A stretch of DNA of 5,496 nt from Alphaproteobacteria bacterium (GTDB lineage: Bacteria > Pseudomonadota > Alphaproteobacteria > Puniceispirillales > Puniceispirillaceae), in the NCBI GenBank assembly GCA_011526395.1, contig WTHW01000256.1:1-5496 (forward strand), in the 5' to 3' direction. Position numbers and translations under genes: made by a program. Shown piece after piece: positions 1 to 5,496 of this stretch. Position 1 is the first letter of the stretch. Every line of letters starts with the position of its first letter. Below the pieces are notes generated by a model, which ran no database searches, had not been told where the DNA came from, and worked only from the letters and a program-made list of their open reading frames with translations.

Positions 1-824
1 ATACAACCCTCGCCATTCTCGCTGGTTTTTCTCATAACCGCCGCGTAATGGTTCAAGGCTATCACGGGACAGGTAAATCAACCCATATCGAACAGGTGGC
101 ATCTCGTTTAAATTGGCCGACTTTGCGCATCAATCTAGATAGCCATATCAGCCGTATTGATTTGATCGGTAAAGACGCCATTGTGCTTCGTGATGGCAAG
201 CAGGTGACAGAATTCAAAGAAGGCCTTTTGCCATGGGCGTTGCAAAATTCTGTGGCTCTTATTTTTGATGAATATGATGCTGGCCGCGCTGATGTGATGT
301 TTGTTATCCAGCGTGTTTTGGAAATTGATGGTAAGCTGACATTGCTTGATAGCAATAAGGTTATCACACCAAATCCACATTTCCGCCTATTTGCAACAGC
401 CAATACAGTTGGCTTGGGTGATACCACAGGTCTTTACCATGGCACACAGCAAATCAACCAAGGCCAGATGGATAGATGGTCAATCGTCTCGACTTTGAAT
501 TATCTACCACATGAGGATGAGGTTCGAATTATTCTTGCCAAGCAAAAAGATTATCAAAACCCAGAGGGTGAAAAGCAAATCGACCAGATGGTTCGTCTTG
601 CTGATATGACACGCAAAGGCTTCCTCGCAGGTGATTTATCAACTGTCATGTCACCTAGAACAGTTCTGACTTGGGCTGAAAATGCGCGTATCTTTAATGA
701 TATCACATTGGCGTTCCGCCTCAGCTTTTTGAATAAATGTGATGAAATTGAACGCCCAACATTGGCTGAATATTATCAGCGTGTCTTTGGCATTGATTTA
801 CCTGAAGGCAAATCAGGCGCGTAA
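1..824 (+). CDS. cobS: Aerobic cobaltochelatase subunit CobS (5' partial)
   Basis: AAA+ ATPase subunit of the cytoplasmic aerobic cobaltochelatase. With CobT it forms the ATP-driven chaperone that lets CobN insert cobalt into hydrogenobyrinic acid a,c-diamide during B12 synthesis. The reading frame is open from the left edge (first full codon at position 3), so the ATG at 48 is internal: the 15 codons before it read as the conserved CobS segment TTLAILAGF...HNRRV. The 273 residues seen compare with about 330 for the family, so roughly 55-60 N-terminal residues lie outside the window. Visible motifs, in fragment numbering, are Walker A GYHGTGKST (19-27), Walker B LIFDE (86-90), a sensor-1 region FATANT with Asn 134, and MDRWS with a candidate arginine finger (158). 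The C-terminal part, with STVMSPRT and FLNKCDE, is typical of CobS. It ends with tandem stops (TAATAA) 23 bp before cobT, which suggests co-transcription. All catalytic motifs are intact. Confidence 0.97.
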   Translation, partial: TTLAILAGFSHNRRVMVQGYHGTGKSTHIEQVASRLNWPTLRINLDSHISRIDLIGKDAIVLRDGKQVTEFKEGLLPWALQNSVALIFDEYDAGRADVMFVIQRVLEIDGKLTLLDSNKVITPNPHFRLFATANTVGLGDTTGLYHGTQQINQGQMDRWSIVSTLNYLPHEDEVRIILAKQKDYQNPEGEKQIDQMVRLADMTRKGFLAGDLSTVMSPRTVLTWAENARIFNDITLAFRLSFLNKCDEIERPTLAEYYQRVFGIDLPEGKSGA

Positions 825-847
825 TAAAGCAAGCAGTTAGGCCTTTT

Positions 848-2701
848 ATGAGTGATCAGGATAAACAATCTGAGTTCCTGAAAGCCAACGCCGCCTCTAT
901 GAGAGCGCTAAGCGGTGGCAAGCAGGTACAAGTGCGCTATGCAGGGCATGATACACATGTCGGCAAGACAGAAGTGCGCCTGCCTGCTTTGGCGCGTGAA
1001 GGCCTGACAAAATCAATGGAAAAACTGCGTGGTGCCAGTGATTCTGCCGGCTTGTGGCTGGCGCATCATAACGAGAGAACACACAACCGCCTTTGCCCAC
1101 AAATGGCAGGTGCCAAAGCGATTTTTGAAGCGGCAGAGCAAGCGCGCATTGAAGCGATTGGCGCAAATCAAATGGCTGGCGTGCGCAAAAACCTGAATGA
1201 GAAACTTCATGCCCATTATGAGGGACGCTCTATTGGCGCGCCAGATAGTGGTGATGAGACAGCCCTTGCAGAAGCTGTTAGGCTCACTATCAGAGAAGTG
1301 CTAACAGGCGAGGCACCGCCTGCGTCAACCGCGATGACGATGGAGCTGTGGCGTCCATGGATTCAATCTCGCGCCGGTGCTTTGCTTGAAAAAATGCAAG
1401 GCACAGAAGGTGACCAAGCAAGCTTTGCCAAAATGGCAAGAGAGCTTATCGGCGCGCTGGAAACAGATATGGGCGAGTCATCTGATTCAGATAATGATGA
1501 TAGCGATAATGAAGATGATGGCGATTCAAACCCTGAGTCTCAAGATGATGGGCAAGAAGATGAAGCGCAAAGTACGCAAGGCGAGGATGATAGCGACAGC
1601 CAAGATAGCCAATCCATAGATCAAGATGGCCAAGCCGCGATGGGCAGTGATGATGGCACTGAGATGGATGGCGATCCCGATAATGAAGCAATGGCAGATG
1701 GCGAATCACCCGGCGGTGATCCGCAAGGCCAGTCAGCTCATGCAGATGGTAGTACTGACGCTTATCAGGTCTATACACGCCAATATGATGAAGTCGTTGA
1801 TGCTGATGATTTATGTGACAATGAAGAATTAGACAGATTGCGCAATATGCTTGATAGGCATCTTGAAAATCTGACATCTGTGATTGGAAAGCTGGCAAAC
1901 CGCCTACAACGCAAATTGATGGCACATCAAAACAGATCATGGGATTTTGATTTGGAAGAAGGCATCTTGGATGCTGGTAAATTGCACCGTGTTGTCACAC
2001 AGCCTTTGAGCGCGCTGTCTTATAAACAAGAACAAGATACCAAATTCAGAGATACGATTGTCACATTGTTGCTTGATAATTCAGGCTCTATGCGTGGGCG
2101 GCCGATTACGATTGCGGCTGTCACAGCTGATATTCTTGCCCGCACATTAGAGCGGTGCGGGGTCAAGGTGGAGATTTTGGGCTTTACCACAAAGGCGTGG
2201 AAGGGCGGCAAGTCTCGTGAAGCATGGCAAGTGGCTGGCAAGCCTGAAAAGCCCGGCAGATTAAATGATTTGCGTCATATAATCTATAAGGGCGCTGATA
2301 CACCATGGCGCAGAGCAAGACGCAGTCTTGGCCTGATGTTGCGTGAAGGTATCTTGAAAGAGAATATTGATGGCGAGGCGCTATCATGGGCTCATGACCG
2401 CCTTATCAGCCGCCAAGAAGACAGACGCATATTGATGGTTATTTCTGATGGGGCGCCTGTGGATGATTCAACATTATCATCGAATAGCGGTAATTATCTG
2501 GAAAAGCATTTGCGGCTAGTGATTGACCGTATCGAAAATAAATCACCTATCGAATTGATGGCGATTGGGATTGGTCATGATGTAAACCGCTATTATGCCA
2601 ATGCGCTGACGATTACAGATGTCGACCAGCTAGGTGGTGCGGTGATGTCACAATTAGCTGATTTGTTTGACGAAGATAAAAAGCCAAAACAGCGCCGATA
2701 G
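848..2701 (+). CDS. cobT: Aerobic cobaltochelatase subunit CobT
   Basis: VWA-domain partner of CobS in the cobalt chelatase complex of the aerobic B12 pathway. At 617 residues it is near the usual family length (about 600-650). Residues 1-200 form the helical CobT N-terminal domain (RLPALAR, HHNERTHNR, FEAAEQARIEAIGA, MAGVRKNL). Residues 207-300 are a long Asp/Glu/Ser/Gln linker of low complexity, typical of CobT. Residues 305-400 lead into the VWA domain, which carries a complete metal-ion site: DNSGS at 410-414 (Asp 410, Ser 412, Ser 414), a Thr at 447/448 in GFTTKAW, and Asp 534 in VISDG. The ATG at 848 is preceded by only a weak TTAGG about 6 bases upstream, but it matches the expected N-terminus. 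The gene follows cobS by 23 bp and is probably translated from the same mRNA. The other aerobic B12 genes, including cobN, are not in the window. The protein appears intact. Confidence 0.97.
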   Translation: MSDQDKQSEFLKANAASMRALSGGKQVQVRYAGHDTHVGKTEVRLPALAREGLTKSMEKLRGASDSAGLWLAHHNERTHNRLCPQMAGAKAIFEAAEQARIEAIGANQMAGVRKNLNEKLHAHYEGRSIGAPDSGDETALAEAVRLTIREVLTGEAPPASTAMTMELWRPWIQSRAGALLEKMQGTEGDQASFAKMARELIGALETDMGESSDSDNDDSDNEDDGDSNPESQDDGQEDEAQSTQGEDDSDSQDSQSIDQDGQAAMGSDDGTEMDGDPDNEAMADGESPGGDPQGQSAHADGSTDAYQVYTRQYDEVVDADDLCDNEELDRLRNMLDRHLENLTSVIGKLANRLQRKLMAHQNRSWDFDLEEGILDAGKLHRVVTQPLSALSYKQEQDTKFRDTIVTLLLDNSGSMRGRPITIAAVTADILARTLERCGVKVEILGFTTKAWKGGKSREAWQVAGKPEKPGRLNDLRHIIYKGADTPWRRARRSLGLMLREGILKENIDGEALSWAHDRLISRQEDRRILMVISDGAPVDDSTLSSNSGNYLEKHLRLVIDRIENKSPIELMAIGIGHDVNRYYANALTITDVDQLGGAVMSQLADLFDEDKKPKQRR

Positions 2702-2715
2702 CTTATTAAGCCCAT

Positions 2716-2745
2716 AAAAAAACCCTGCCAAGAGCAGGGTTCTTA
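2716..2745. terminator. Shared hairpin terminator between convergent cobT and rpmB
   Basis: A perfect 8-bp stem, AACCCTGC (2721-2728) with GCAGGGTT (2734-2741), closes a 5-base loop. On the - strand the hairpin is followed by a run of seven T (complement of 2716-2722, partly in the stem), a classical intrinsic terminator 29 bases past the rpmB stop. On the + strand the tail is only TTCTTA, so it should end cobT transcripts less efficiently. A second, weaker inverted repeat, TTACAT (2743-2748) / ATGTAA (2757-2762), sits beside it. Confidence 0.85.
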
Positions 2746-2769
2746 CATTCGTTATGATGTAATGAGCGT

Positions 2770-3051
2770 TTAAGCAGAAGCTGCTAGCATCTCACGCTTT
2801 AGCGCTCTGGCATCATCAGCCAATTCAGCATTACGTGCCTGCATCAAAAAGGCGTCTAGGCCACCATGCTTTTCAATTGTGCGAATCGCACTTGTTGAAA
2901 CACGAAGTGATACAGAACGACCAAGGATTTCAGATTCCATGCTTGTCTGCTGTAGGTTTGGCAGAAAACGACGACGTGTGCGGTTTTTCGCGTGGCTGAC
3001 ATTATTGCCAGTCATGACGCCTTTACCAGTAATTTGACAACGCTTGGCCAT
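2770..3051 (-). CDS. rpmB: 50S ribosomal protein L28
   Basis: Small basic protein of the large ribosomal subunit. The 93 residues match the usual bacterial L28 size (about 78-98; alphaproteobacterial forms are at the longer end). The N-terminus MAKRCQITGKGVMTGNNVSH and the following basic AKNRTRRRFLPNLQ are the L28 signature, and SLRVSTSAIRTIEKHGGLDAFL continues it. The C-terminal extension, ending LKREMLAASA, is alphaproteobacterial in style. Two in-frame ATGs lie at 3057 and 3051. I chose 3051 because the strong AAGGAG (3059-3064) stands 7 bases from it but only 1 base from the first ATG, and because MAKRC is the family N-terminus. Start codons still further upstream lack family similarity. 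The gene is transcribed alone, convergent with cobT and divergent from the RHH gene, with its own promoter and terminator. Confidence 0.97.
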   Translation of the reverse strand: MAKRCQITGKGVMTGNNVSHAKNRTRRRFLPNLQQTSMESEILGRSVSLRVSTSAIRTIEKHGGLDAFLMQARNAELADDARALKREMLAASA

Positions 3052-3058
3052 GGCCATG

Positions 3059-3064
3059 CTCCTT
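3059..3064 (-). promoter_or_regulatory. rpmB ribosome binding site (decides the start)
   Basis: AAGGAG on the - strand. It is 7 bases from the ATG at 3051 and only 1 base from the ATG at 3057, which favours the shorter, family-typical start of L28. Confidence 0.85.
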
Positions 3065-3072
3065 TTTATAAC

Positions 3073-3106
3073 CGGGTGGGATGTGTGATATTCTTCACGA
3101 AACCCG
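3073..3106 (-). promoter_or_regulatory. Possible hairpin in the rpmB leader
   Basis: Within the predicted leader, outer arms CGGGT (3102-3106 read on the - strand) and ACCCG (3073-3077) can pair. Between them an inner GTGA/TCAC stem (3095-3098 with 3085-3088) closes a 6-base loop. The two short stems are separated by asymmetric unpaired bases, so the structure is modest and could be chance. It ends before the Shine-Dalgarno. No known ribosomal-leader motif is recognised. Confidence 0.2.
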
Positions 3107-3130
3107 CTTGGTAAGTAAATTGTGTGGTGG

Positions 3131-3159
3131 TTTTTAGACGATAACAGCCAGAGGGTCAA
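3131..3159 (-). promoter_or_regulatory. Candidate sigma70-type promoter of rpmB
   Basis: Reading the - strand, a -35 box TTGACC (3154-3159, 5 of 6 consensus bases) is followed by exactly 17 bases and a -10 box TAAAAA (3131-3136, 4 of 6). Transcription would start near 3124, giving a leader of roughly 70 bases before the L28 start. The location, directly upstream of a ribosomal protein gene with no other gene between, supports it. It is a pattern match only. Confidence 0.6.
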
Positions 3160-3258
3160 GTTGAATCACTCATTCATACCATCTTTTCAAAGGTTCCTGC
3201 CAATATATCCGATTTCATGAACCAAAATGCATAAGTAGCAATTTATTAACCTTTTGCC

Positions 3259-3270
3259 CTTATCAATAAG
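3259..3270. promoter_or_regulatory. Short palindrome upstream of the RHH gene (possible operator)
   Basis: CTTAT-CA-ATAAG is a perfect inverted repeat with 5-base arms, ending 6 bases before the ATG at 3277 and overlapping its weak Shine-Dalgarno-like AAGAG (3268-3272). A third ATAAG half-site lies at 3231-3235. Ribbon-helix-helix proteins often bind short repeated half-sites in their own promoters, so an autoregulatory operator is possible. The palindrome is short and AT-rich, so chance is not excluded. Confidence 0.25.
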
Positions 3271-3276
3271 AGCATT

Positions 3277-3647
3277 ATGAGAGAGTTGTTACAAACTGAA
3301 AAACGCAATATATCACTCGAAGGACGGCGCACCTCGTTGCAACTAGAAGGTTATATTGGCAAAATTTAGCCAAAGTGGCAAAAGCAACAGGGCTGTCAGA
3401 AGAAGATATGCTGAACGATATTTATCGCAGGAAGATAGATATCGCTATGGCACCTGCTGTGCGATTATTCTTAAATTATTATATGCTCAATCACCTGATG
3501 CAGCTTCAAGAAAAGCCGAAATTTCGGTCATCATTTTCCAAAATTTTGAATTTGGCTGAAGCTGAGAGGCCTGAGCCACAAAATGCCACAAAAACAGCAA
3601 TTGATAGCTATCAGCGTGCTTTGTCAGTGCTTGATAGCATGGCTTGA
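3277..3647 (+). pseudogene. Ribbon-helix-helix (RHH_4-like) DNA-binding protein, frameshifted
   Basis: The ATG at 3277 opens a frame reading MRELLQTEKRNISLEGRRTS and then LQLEGYI, but it hits TAG at 3367 after 30 codons. From 3357 the next frame continues directly as WQNLAKVAKATGLSEEDML and on to the TGA at 3645-3647. Joined with one extra base, the product is about 123 residues and matches my memory of the RHH_4 family pattern: a basic strand R-x-I-S-x-x-G-x-R-T-S-x-x-LE (DNA-contacting strand), three residues, a conserved aromatic (Trp), helix 1, a Gly-Leu-Ser turn, helix 2, then an A-x-R-L-F-L-like segment. The C-terminal 50 residues are not recognised. ATG 3277 is the only ATG between the in-frame stop TAA (3247-3249) and the break, with AAGAG 4 bases upstream. 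An internal ATG at 3375 would give a 90-residue product lacking the DNA-binding strand. The gene converges on pyrD and overlaps its 3' end by 37 bp. It is either a real one-base deletion or a sequencing/assembly error; the target genes are unknown. Confidence 0.75.
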
Positions 3648-3671
3648 TAAAGGCTATCAGCGCGCTTTATC
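3607..3671. repeat. Imperfect direct repeat with GATAGC/GCTATC cluster
   Basis: Positions 3607-3625 and 3653-3671 are alike at 17 of 19 bases (GCTATCAGCG..GCTTT..TC), 46 bases apart. GATAGC or its complement occurs four times in 56 bases (3603, 3607, 3633, 3653): the first two form a 10-base palindrome GATAGCTATC (3603-3612), and the last two sit in a 7-bp inverted repeat, TGATAGC (3632-3638) / GCTATCA (3653-3659). The block covers the overlapping 3' ends of the RHH gene and pyrD. No T-run follows the inverted repeat on either strand, so it is not a clear terminator. Confidence 0.5.
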
Positions 3672-4741
3672 GCTTTTGCTAAATCTGGCTCACTTGCCAT
3701 GATACCAGATAGATTGCCGCCATGCACACTGCCCCCTTCAAGGGCAAGCATCTTATCAAGCTCTGTTAATATATGTGCTGGCAAGTCAGGGCCCTGCAGG
3801 GAAAGCGCGCTATAGAGCTGTGTGGCATCAGCGCCCAAAATAAGGCGCAAATAAACATCTCTTGCAGATGAGATACCGCCCACTGAAATCAAGGAAAGTG
3901 ATTTATAACTATCGCCGCGATAAGCGACCGCACTTGCGAGCGCTTGTTGTGAAAGCTCTGCGACAGGGCGCCCTGAAAGACCACCTGCCTCATCACGGTG
4001 AGGTGAGGTAAGATCATCAGGTCTTGTGATCGTGGTGTTGGTTAGGATAACGCCGCTAATATCAAAAGCGGTTGCGGCTTCAAGAGATTGTAGCAGGGCT
4101 GTTTTAGAAAGATCAGGTGCGAGTTTTACAAAGACTGGCCTGTCTGTGCCTGCCTCTTTCAGCCCGTCAAAGGTGGCTTGTAATGTGATCTTTAGCGCCT
4201 CACCATCTTGCAAGTCGCGCAAGCCGGGCGTGTTTGGTGATGAGATATTCACGGTTACATAGTCAGCTAAATGCGCCAAATAATGAGCTGTCTTGTAATA
4301 ATCTTGTGGCTTATCTTTGGTCAGTTTATTCGCGCCAATATTGACACCAATAATCGGGCCATTTTTTTTATCTCTTTTGGCAAGACGCTTTGCGGCGGCA
4401 ATCATGCCCTGACCATTAAAGCCATACCGATTGATGACAGCTTCATCTTCTGTTAGCCGGAACACACGCGGGCGCGGATTGCCCGGTTGAGGCAATGGTG
4501 TGATGGTGCCAACCTCAACAAACCCAAAACCCAAATGATGTGCGCCATGATAGGCTTCGGCATTTTTATCAAACCCTGCGGCAAGGCCAAGCGGGTTGCG
4601 AAGAGACAGATTACCAAGCCTAACCGGCAGAGATGGCACATGCATTTTGGGACCAAGACCAAGAGATAATGCCTTCACAGCCACATTATGAGCTGTTTCA
4701 GCAGGCAGTTTCTGCGTTATTTTACTCGCAAAATGCCACAT
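3611..4741 (-). CDS. pyrD: Dihydroorotate dehydrogenase (quinone), class 2
   Basis: Membrane-associated flavoprotein that oxidises dihydroorotate to orotate with quinone as acceptor, the fourth step of UMP synthesis. The 376 residues compare with 336 in E. coli and about 350-370 in alphaproteobacteria. Residues 1-32 (MWHFASKITQKLPAETAHNV...) form the N-terminal helical extension that marks class 2 and makes the quinone tunnel. The FMN barrel follows: AAGFDKN (54-60), VGTITPLPQPGNPRPR (77-92), NRYGFNG (104-110), NISSPNTPGLR (165-175) with the class 2 catalytic Ser 168, Lys 206 in VKLAPDL, TNTT (234-237), GGLSGRP (253-259), GGI (288-290) and TQLYSAL (307-313). All expected residues are present. 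The ATG at 4741 has AAGGGG about 8 bases upstream, and the N-terminus fits the family. It starts 25 bp after lysK, suggesting one transcript. The C-terminus after about residue 340 is less typical and lies in the repeat-containing overlap with the RHH gene. Confidence 0.97.
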   Translation of the reverse strand: MWHFASKITQKLPAETAHNVAVKALSLGLGPKMHVPSLPVRLGNLSLRNPLGLAAGFDKNAEAYHGAHHLGFGFVEVGTITPLPQPGNPRPRVFRLTEDEAVINRYGFNGQGMIAAAKRLAKRDKKNGPIIGVNIGANKLTKDKPQDYYKTAHYLAHLADYVTVNISSPNTPGLRDLQDGEALKITLQATFDGLKEAGTDRPVFVKLAPDLSKTALLQSLEAATAFDISGVILTNTTITRPDDLTSPHRDEAGGLSGRPVAELSQQALASAVAYRGDSYKSLSLISVGGISSARDVYLRLILGADATQLYSALSLQGPDLPAHILTELDKMLALEGGSVHGGNLSGIMASEPDLAKAIKRADSLYQAMLSSTDKAR

Positions 4742-4766
4742 TATCTTCGCCCCTTATATTTCGCTA

Positions 4767-5496
4767 TTATTGAGATGCTAGCCTGTCATTTAACACATCA
4801 TCAAAAAGCGCCAATGTCTTATCACGCCCATAGAGGCGGAAGAACCCGCCCATTCTAGGCCCTTGTGTCTGACCCAGCATTGTCTCGTACAAACAGGCAA
4901 ACCAGTCTCGTAAATTCTCATAACCAGCTTGCTTGCCAGCGGCATAGACACATGATTGCAACTCTTCACCGCTTGCCTCTAGCGGCTGTGAGGCGATGAC
5001 ATCACGAAGGCCAGCGATGATTTGTTTTTCATCATCACTTGCAGCGCGATAACGCAATGTAGGGCGCACCAAATCTTGATAATAATTCACTGCATATTGC
5101 ACCATATCATCCAAGATAGGATGTGATGCAGCTGTCACGCCTGGCACATAATCAGACACATAACCCCAGATGACATCTGATGTTTCTGCCTGACAAACTG
5201 CCGCCAAATTTAGCAATAATGAAAAGCTAACAGGCATATCTTGGCTATCAGTATTGCCTTTTTGAATATGCCATGCTGGATTTTCTAGTATCTCTTTTGG
5301 CTCAGCGTCAGGTAATTTGCGCTGATGGGCAAAATATTCATCCACTGCCTTTGGAATAGAGTCAAAATAGAGGCGTTTTGCGCGCTTTGGTTGACCATAC
5401 ATGAATAAGGCAAGTGACTGCGGGCTGCCATAACGAAGCCATTCTTCGATAGATAAGCCATTCCCTTTTGATTTTGAGATTTTCTCGCCATTTTGA
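4767..5496 (-). CDS. lysK: Lysyl-tRNA synthetase, class I (5' partial)
   Basis: Cytoplasmic enzyme that charges tRNA-Lys with lysine. This is the class I (Rossmann-fold, archaeal-type) form, unrelated to the class II LysS of most bacteria. The frame is open to the right edge, and the first 31 codons before the ATG at 5402 clearly belong to it: they carry KISKSKGNG (fragment residues 5-13), the class I KMSKS ATP-binding loop, followed by LSIEEWLRYGSPQSLALFMY. The 242 residues seen are therefore the catalytic loop plus the helical C-terminal anticodon-recognition region (RAKRLYFDSIPKAVDEY, NPAWHI, VQYAVNYYQDLV, MGGFFRLYG). The family is usually about 510-540 residues, so roughly the N-terminal half, including the HIGH motif, lies outside. 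The gene ends 25 bp before pyrD with no terminator between. No frameshift or missing motif is seen in the visible part. The symbol lysS is also used for this form. Confidence 0.95.
   Translation of the reverse strand, partial: QNGEKISKSKGNGLSIEEWLRYGSPQSLALFMYGQPKRAKRLYFDSIPKAVDEYFAHQRKLPDAEPKEILENPAWHIQKGNTDSQDMPVSFSLLLNLAAVCQAETSDVIWGYVSDYVPGVTAASHPILDDMVQYAVNYYQDLVRPTLRYRAASDDEKQIIAGLRDVIASQPLEASGEELQSCVYAAGKQAGYENLRDWFACLYETMLGQTQGPRMGGFFRLYGRDKTLALFDDVLNDRLASQ

Noticed and set aside
62..427. 121-codon open frame on the - strand opposite cobS
   Set aside because: It is antisense to well-conserved CobS motifs, has no recognisable domain, and is a shadow of the real gene.
1470..1750. GAT/GAC-rich stretch as a repeat array
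   Set aside because: It is irregular codon-level low complexity encoding the acidic linker typical of CobT, with no fixed repeat unit.
1446..1940. 164-codon open frame on the - strand opposite cobT
   Set aside because: It lies antisense to the low-complexity Asp/Ser linker of cobT. Its His/Tyr/Leu-rich translation is what GAT-rich codons give on the other strand, and it resembles no family.
3052..3159. N-terminal extension of L28 from start codons upstream of 3051
   Set aside because: The extra residues do not resemble L28, the extension would run through the promoter and Shine-Dalgarno, and the ribosome site is correctly spaced only for 3051.
3357..3369. Programmed -1 frameshift at the RHH junction
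   Set aside because: AAAATTT is present at 3361-3367, but not in the register needed for slippage from the upstream frame, and I see no clear downstream stimulatory structure.
3356..3559. 67-codon + strand frame inside the RHH gene
   Set aside because: It is out of frame with the conserved RHH segments and its Arg/Ser-rich translation matches nothing known.
1..5496. New defence, mobile or biosynthetic system
   Set aside because: Every substantial open frame belongs to a recognised housekeeping family. There are no transposases, integrases, CRISPR repeats, tRNA genes or toxin-antitoxin pairs; the lone RHH gene has no adjacent toxin-like frame.

Overview
The window looks like an ordinary housekeeping stretch of an alphaproteobacterial chromosome. 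The basis is family recognition: aerobic-type CobS and CobT followed by a convergent rpmB, an alphaproteobacterial-type L28, a class I (archaeal-type) lysyl-tRNA synthetase, and a class 2 (quinone-linked) dihydroorotate dehydrogenase. GC content is moderate by eye, which would fit a marine or SAR116-like/Rhodospirillales-like lineage, but that placement is only inference.

Layout. (1) Positions 1-2701, + strand: the 3' part of cobS and a complete cobT, 23 bp apart, encode the AAA+ and von Willebrand-A subunits that power cobalt insertion in aerobic B12 synthesis. (2) Positions 2702-2769: a convergent gap with a strong hairpin that can end both cobT and rpmB. (3) Positions 2770-3051, - strand: rpmB (L28), with a clear Shine-Dalgarno that picks the second of two adjacent ATGs, and a good sigma70-type promoter at 3131-3159. 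(4) Positions 3277-3647, + strand: a small ribbon-helix-helix (RHH_4-like) DNA-binding protein gene that is broken by an apparent one-base deletion near 3355-3359. (5) Positions 3611-4741 and 4767-5496, - strand: pyrD and, upstream of it, the 3' half of the class I lysyl-tRNA synthetase gene, 25 bp apart and probably one transcript. The RHH gene and pyrD overlap tail to tail by 37 bp.

The genes serve cobalamin synthesis, translation and pyrimidine synthesis, with no shared pathway beyond the cobST pair and the probable lysK-pyrD transcript. I see no mobile element, CRISPR array, RNA gene or defence-type cassette, and no convincing new system. The observation most worth checking is the frameshifted RHH regulator, with its possible operator and the repeat-rich overlap at its 3' end.
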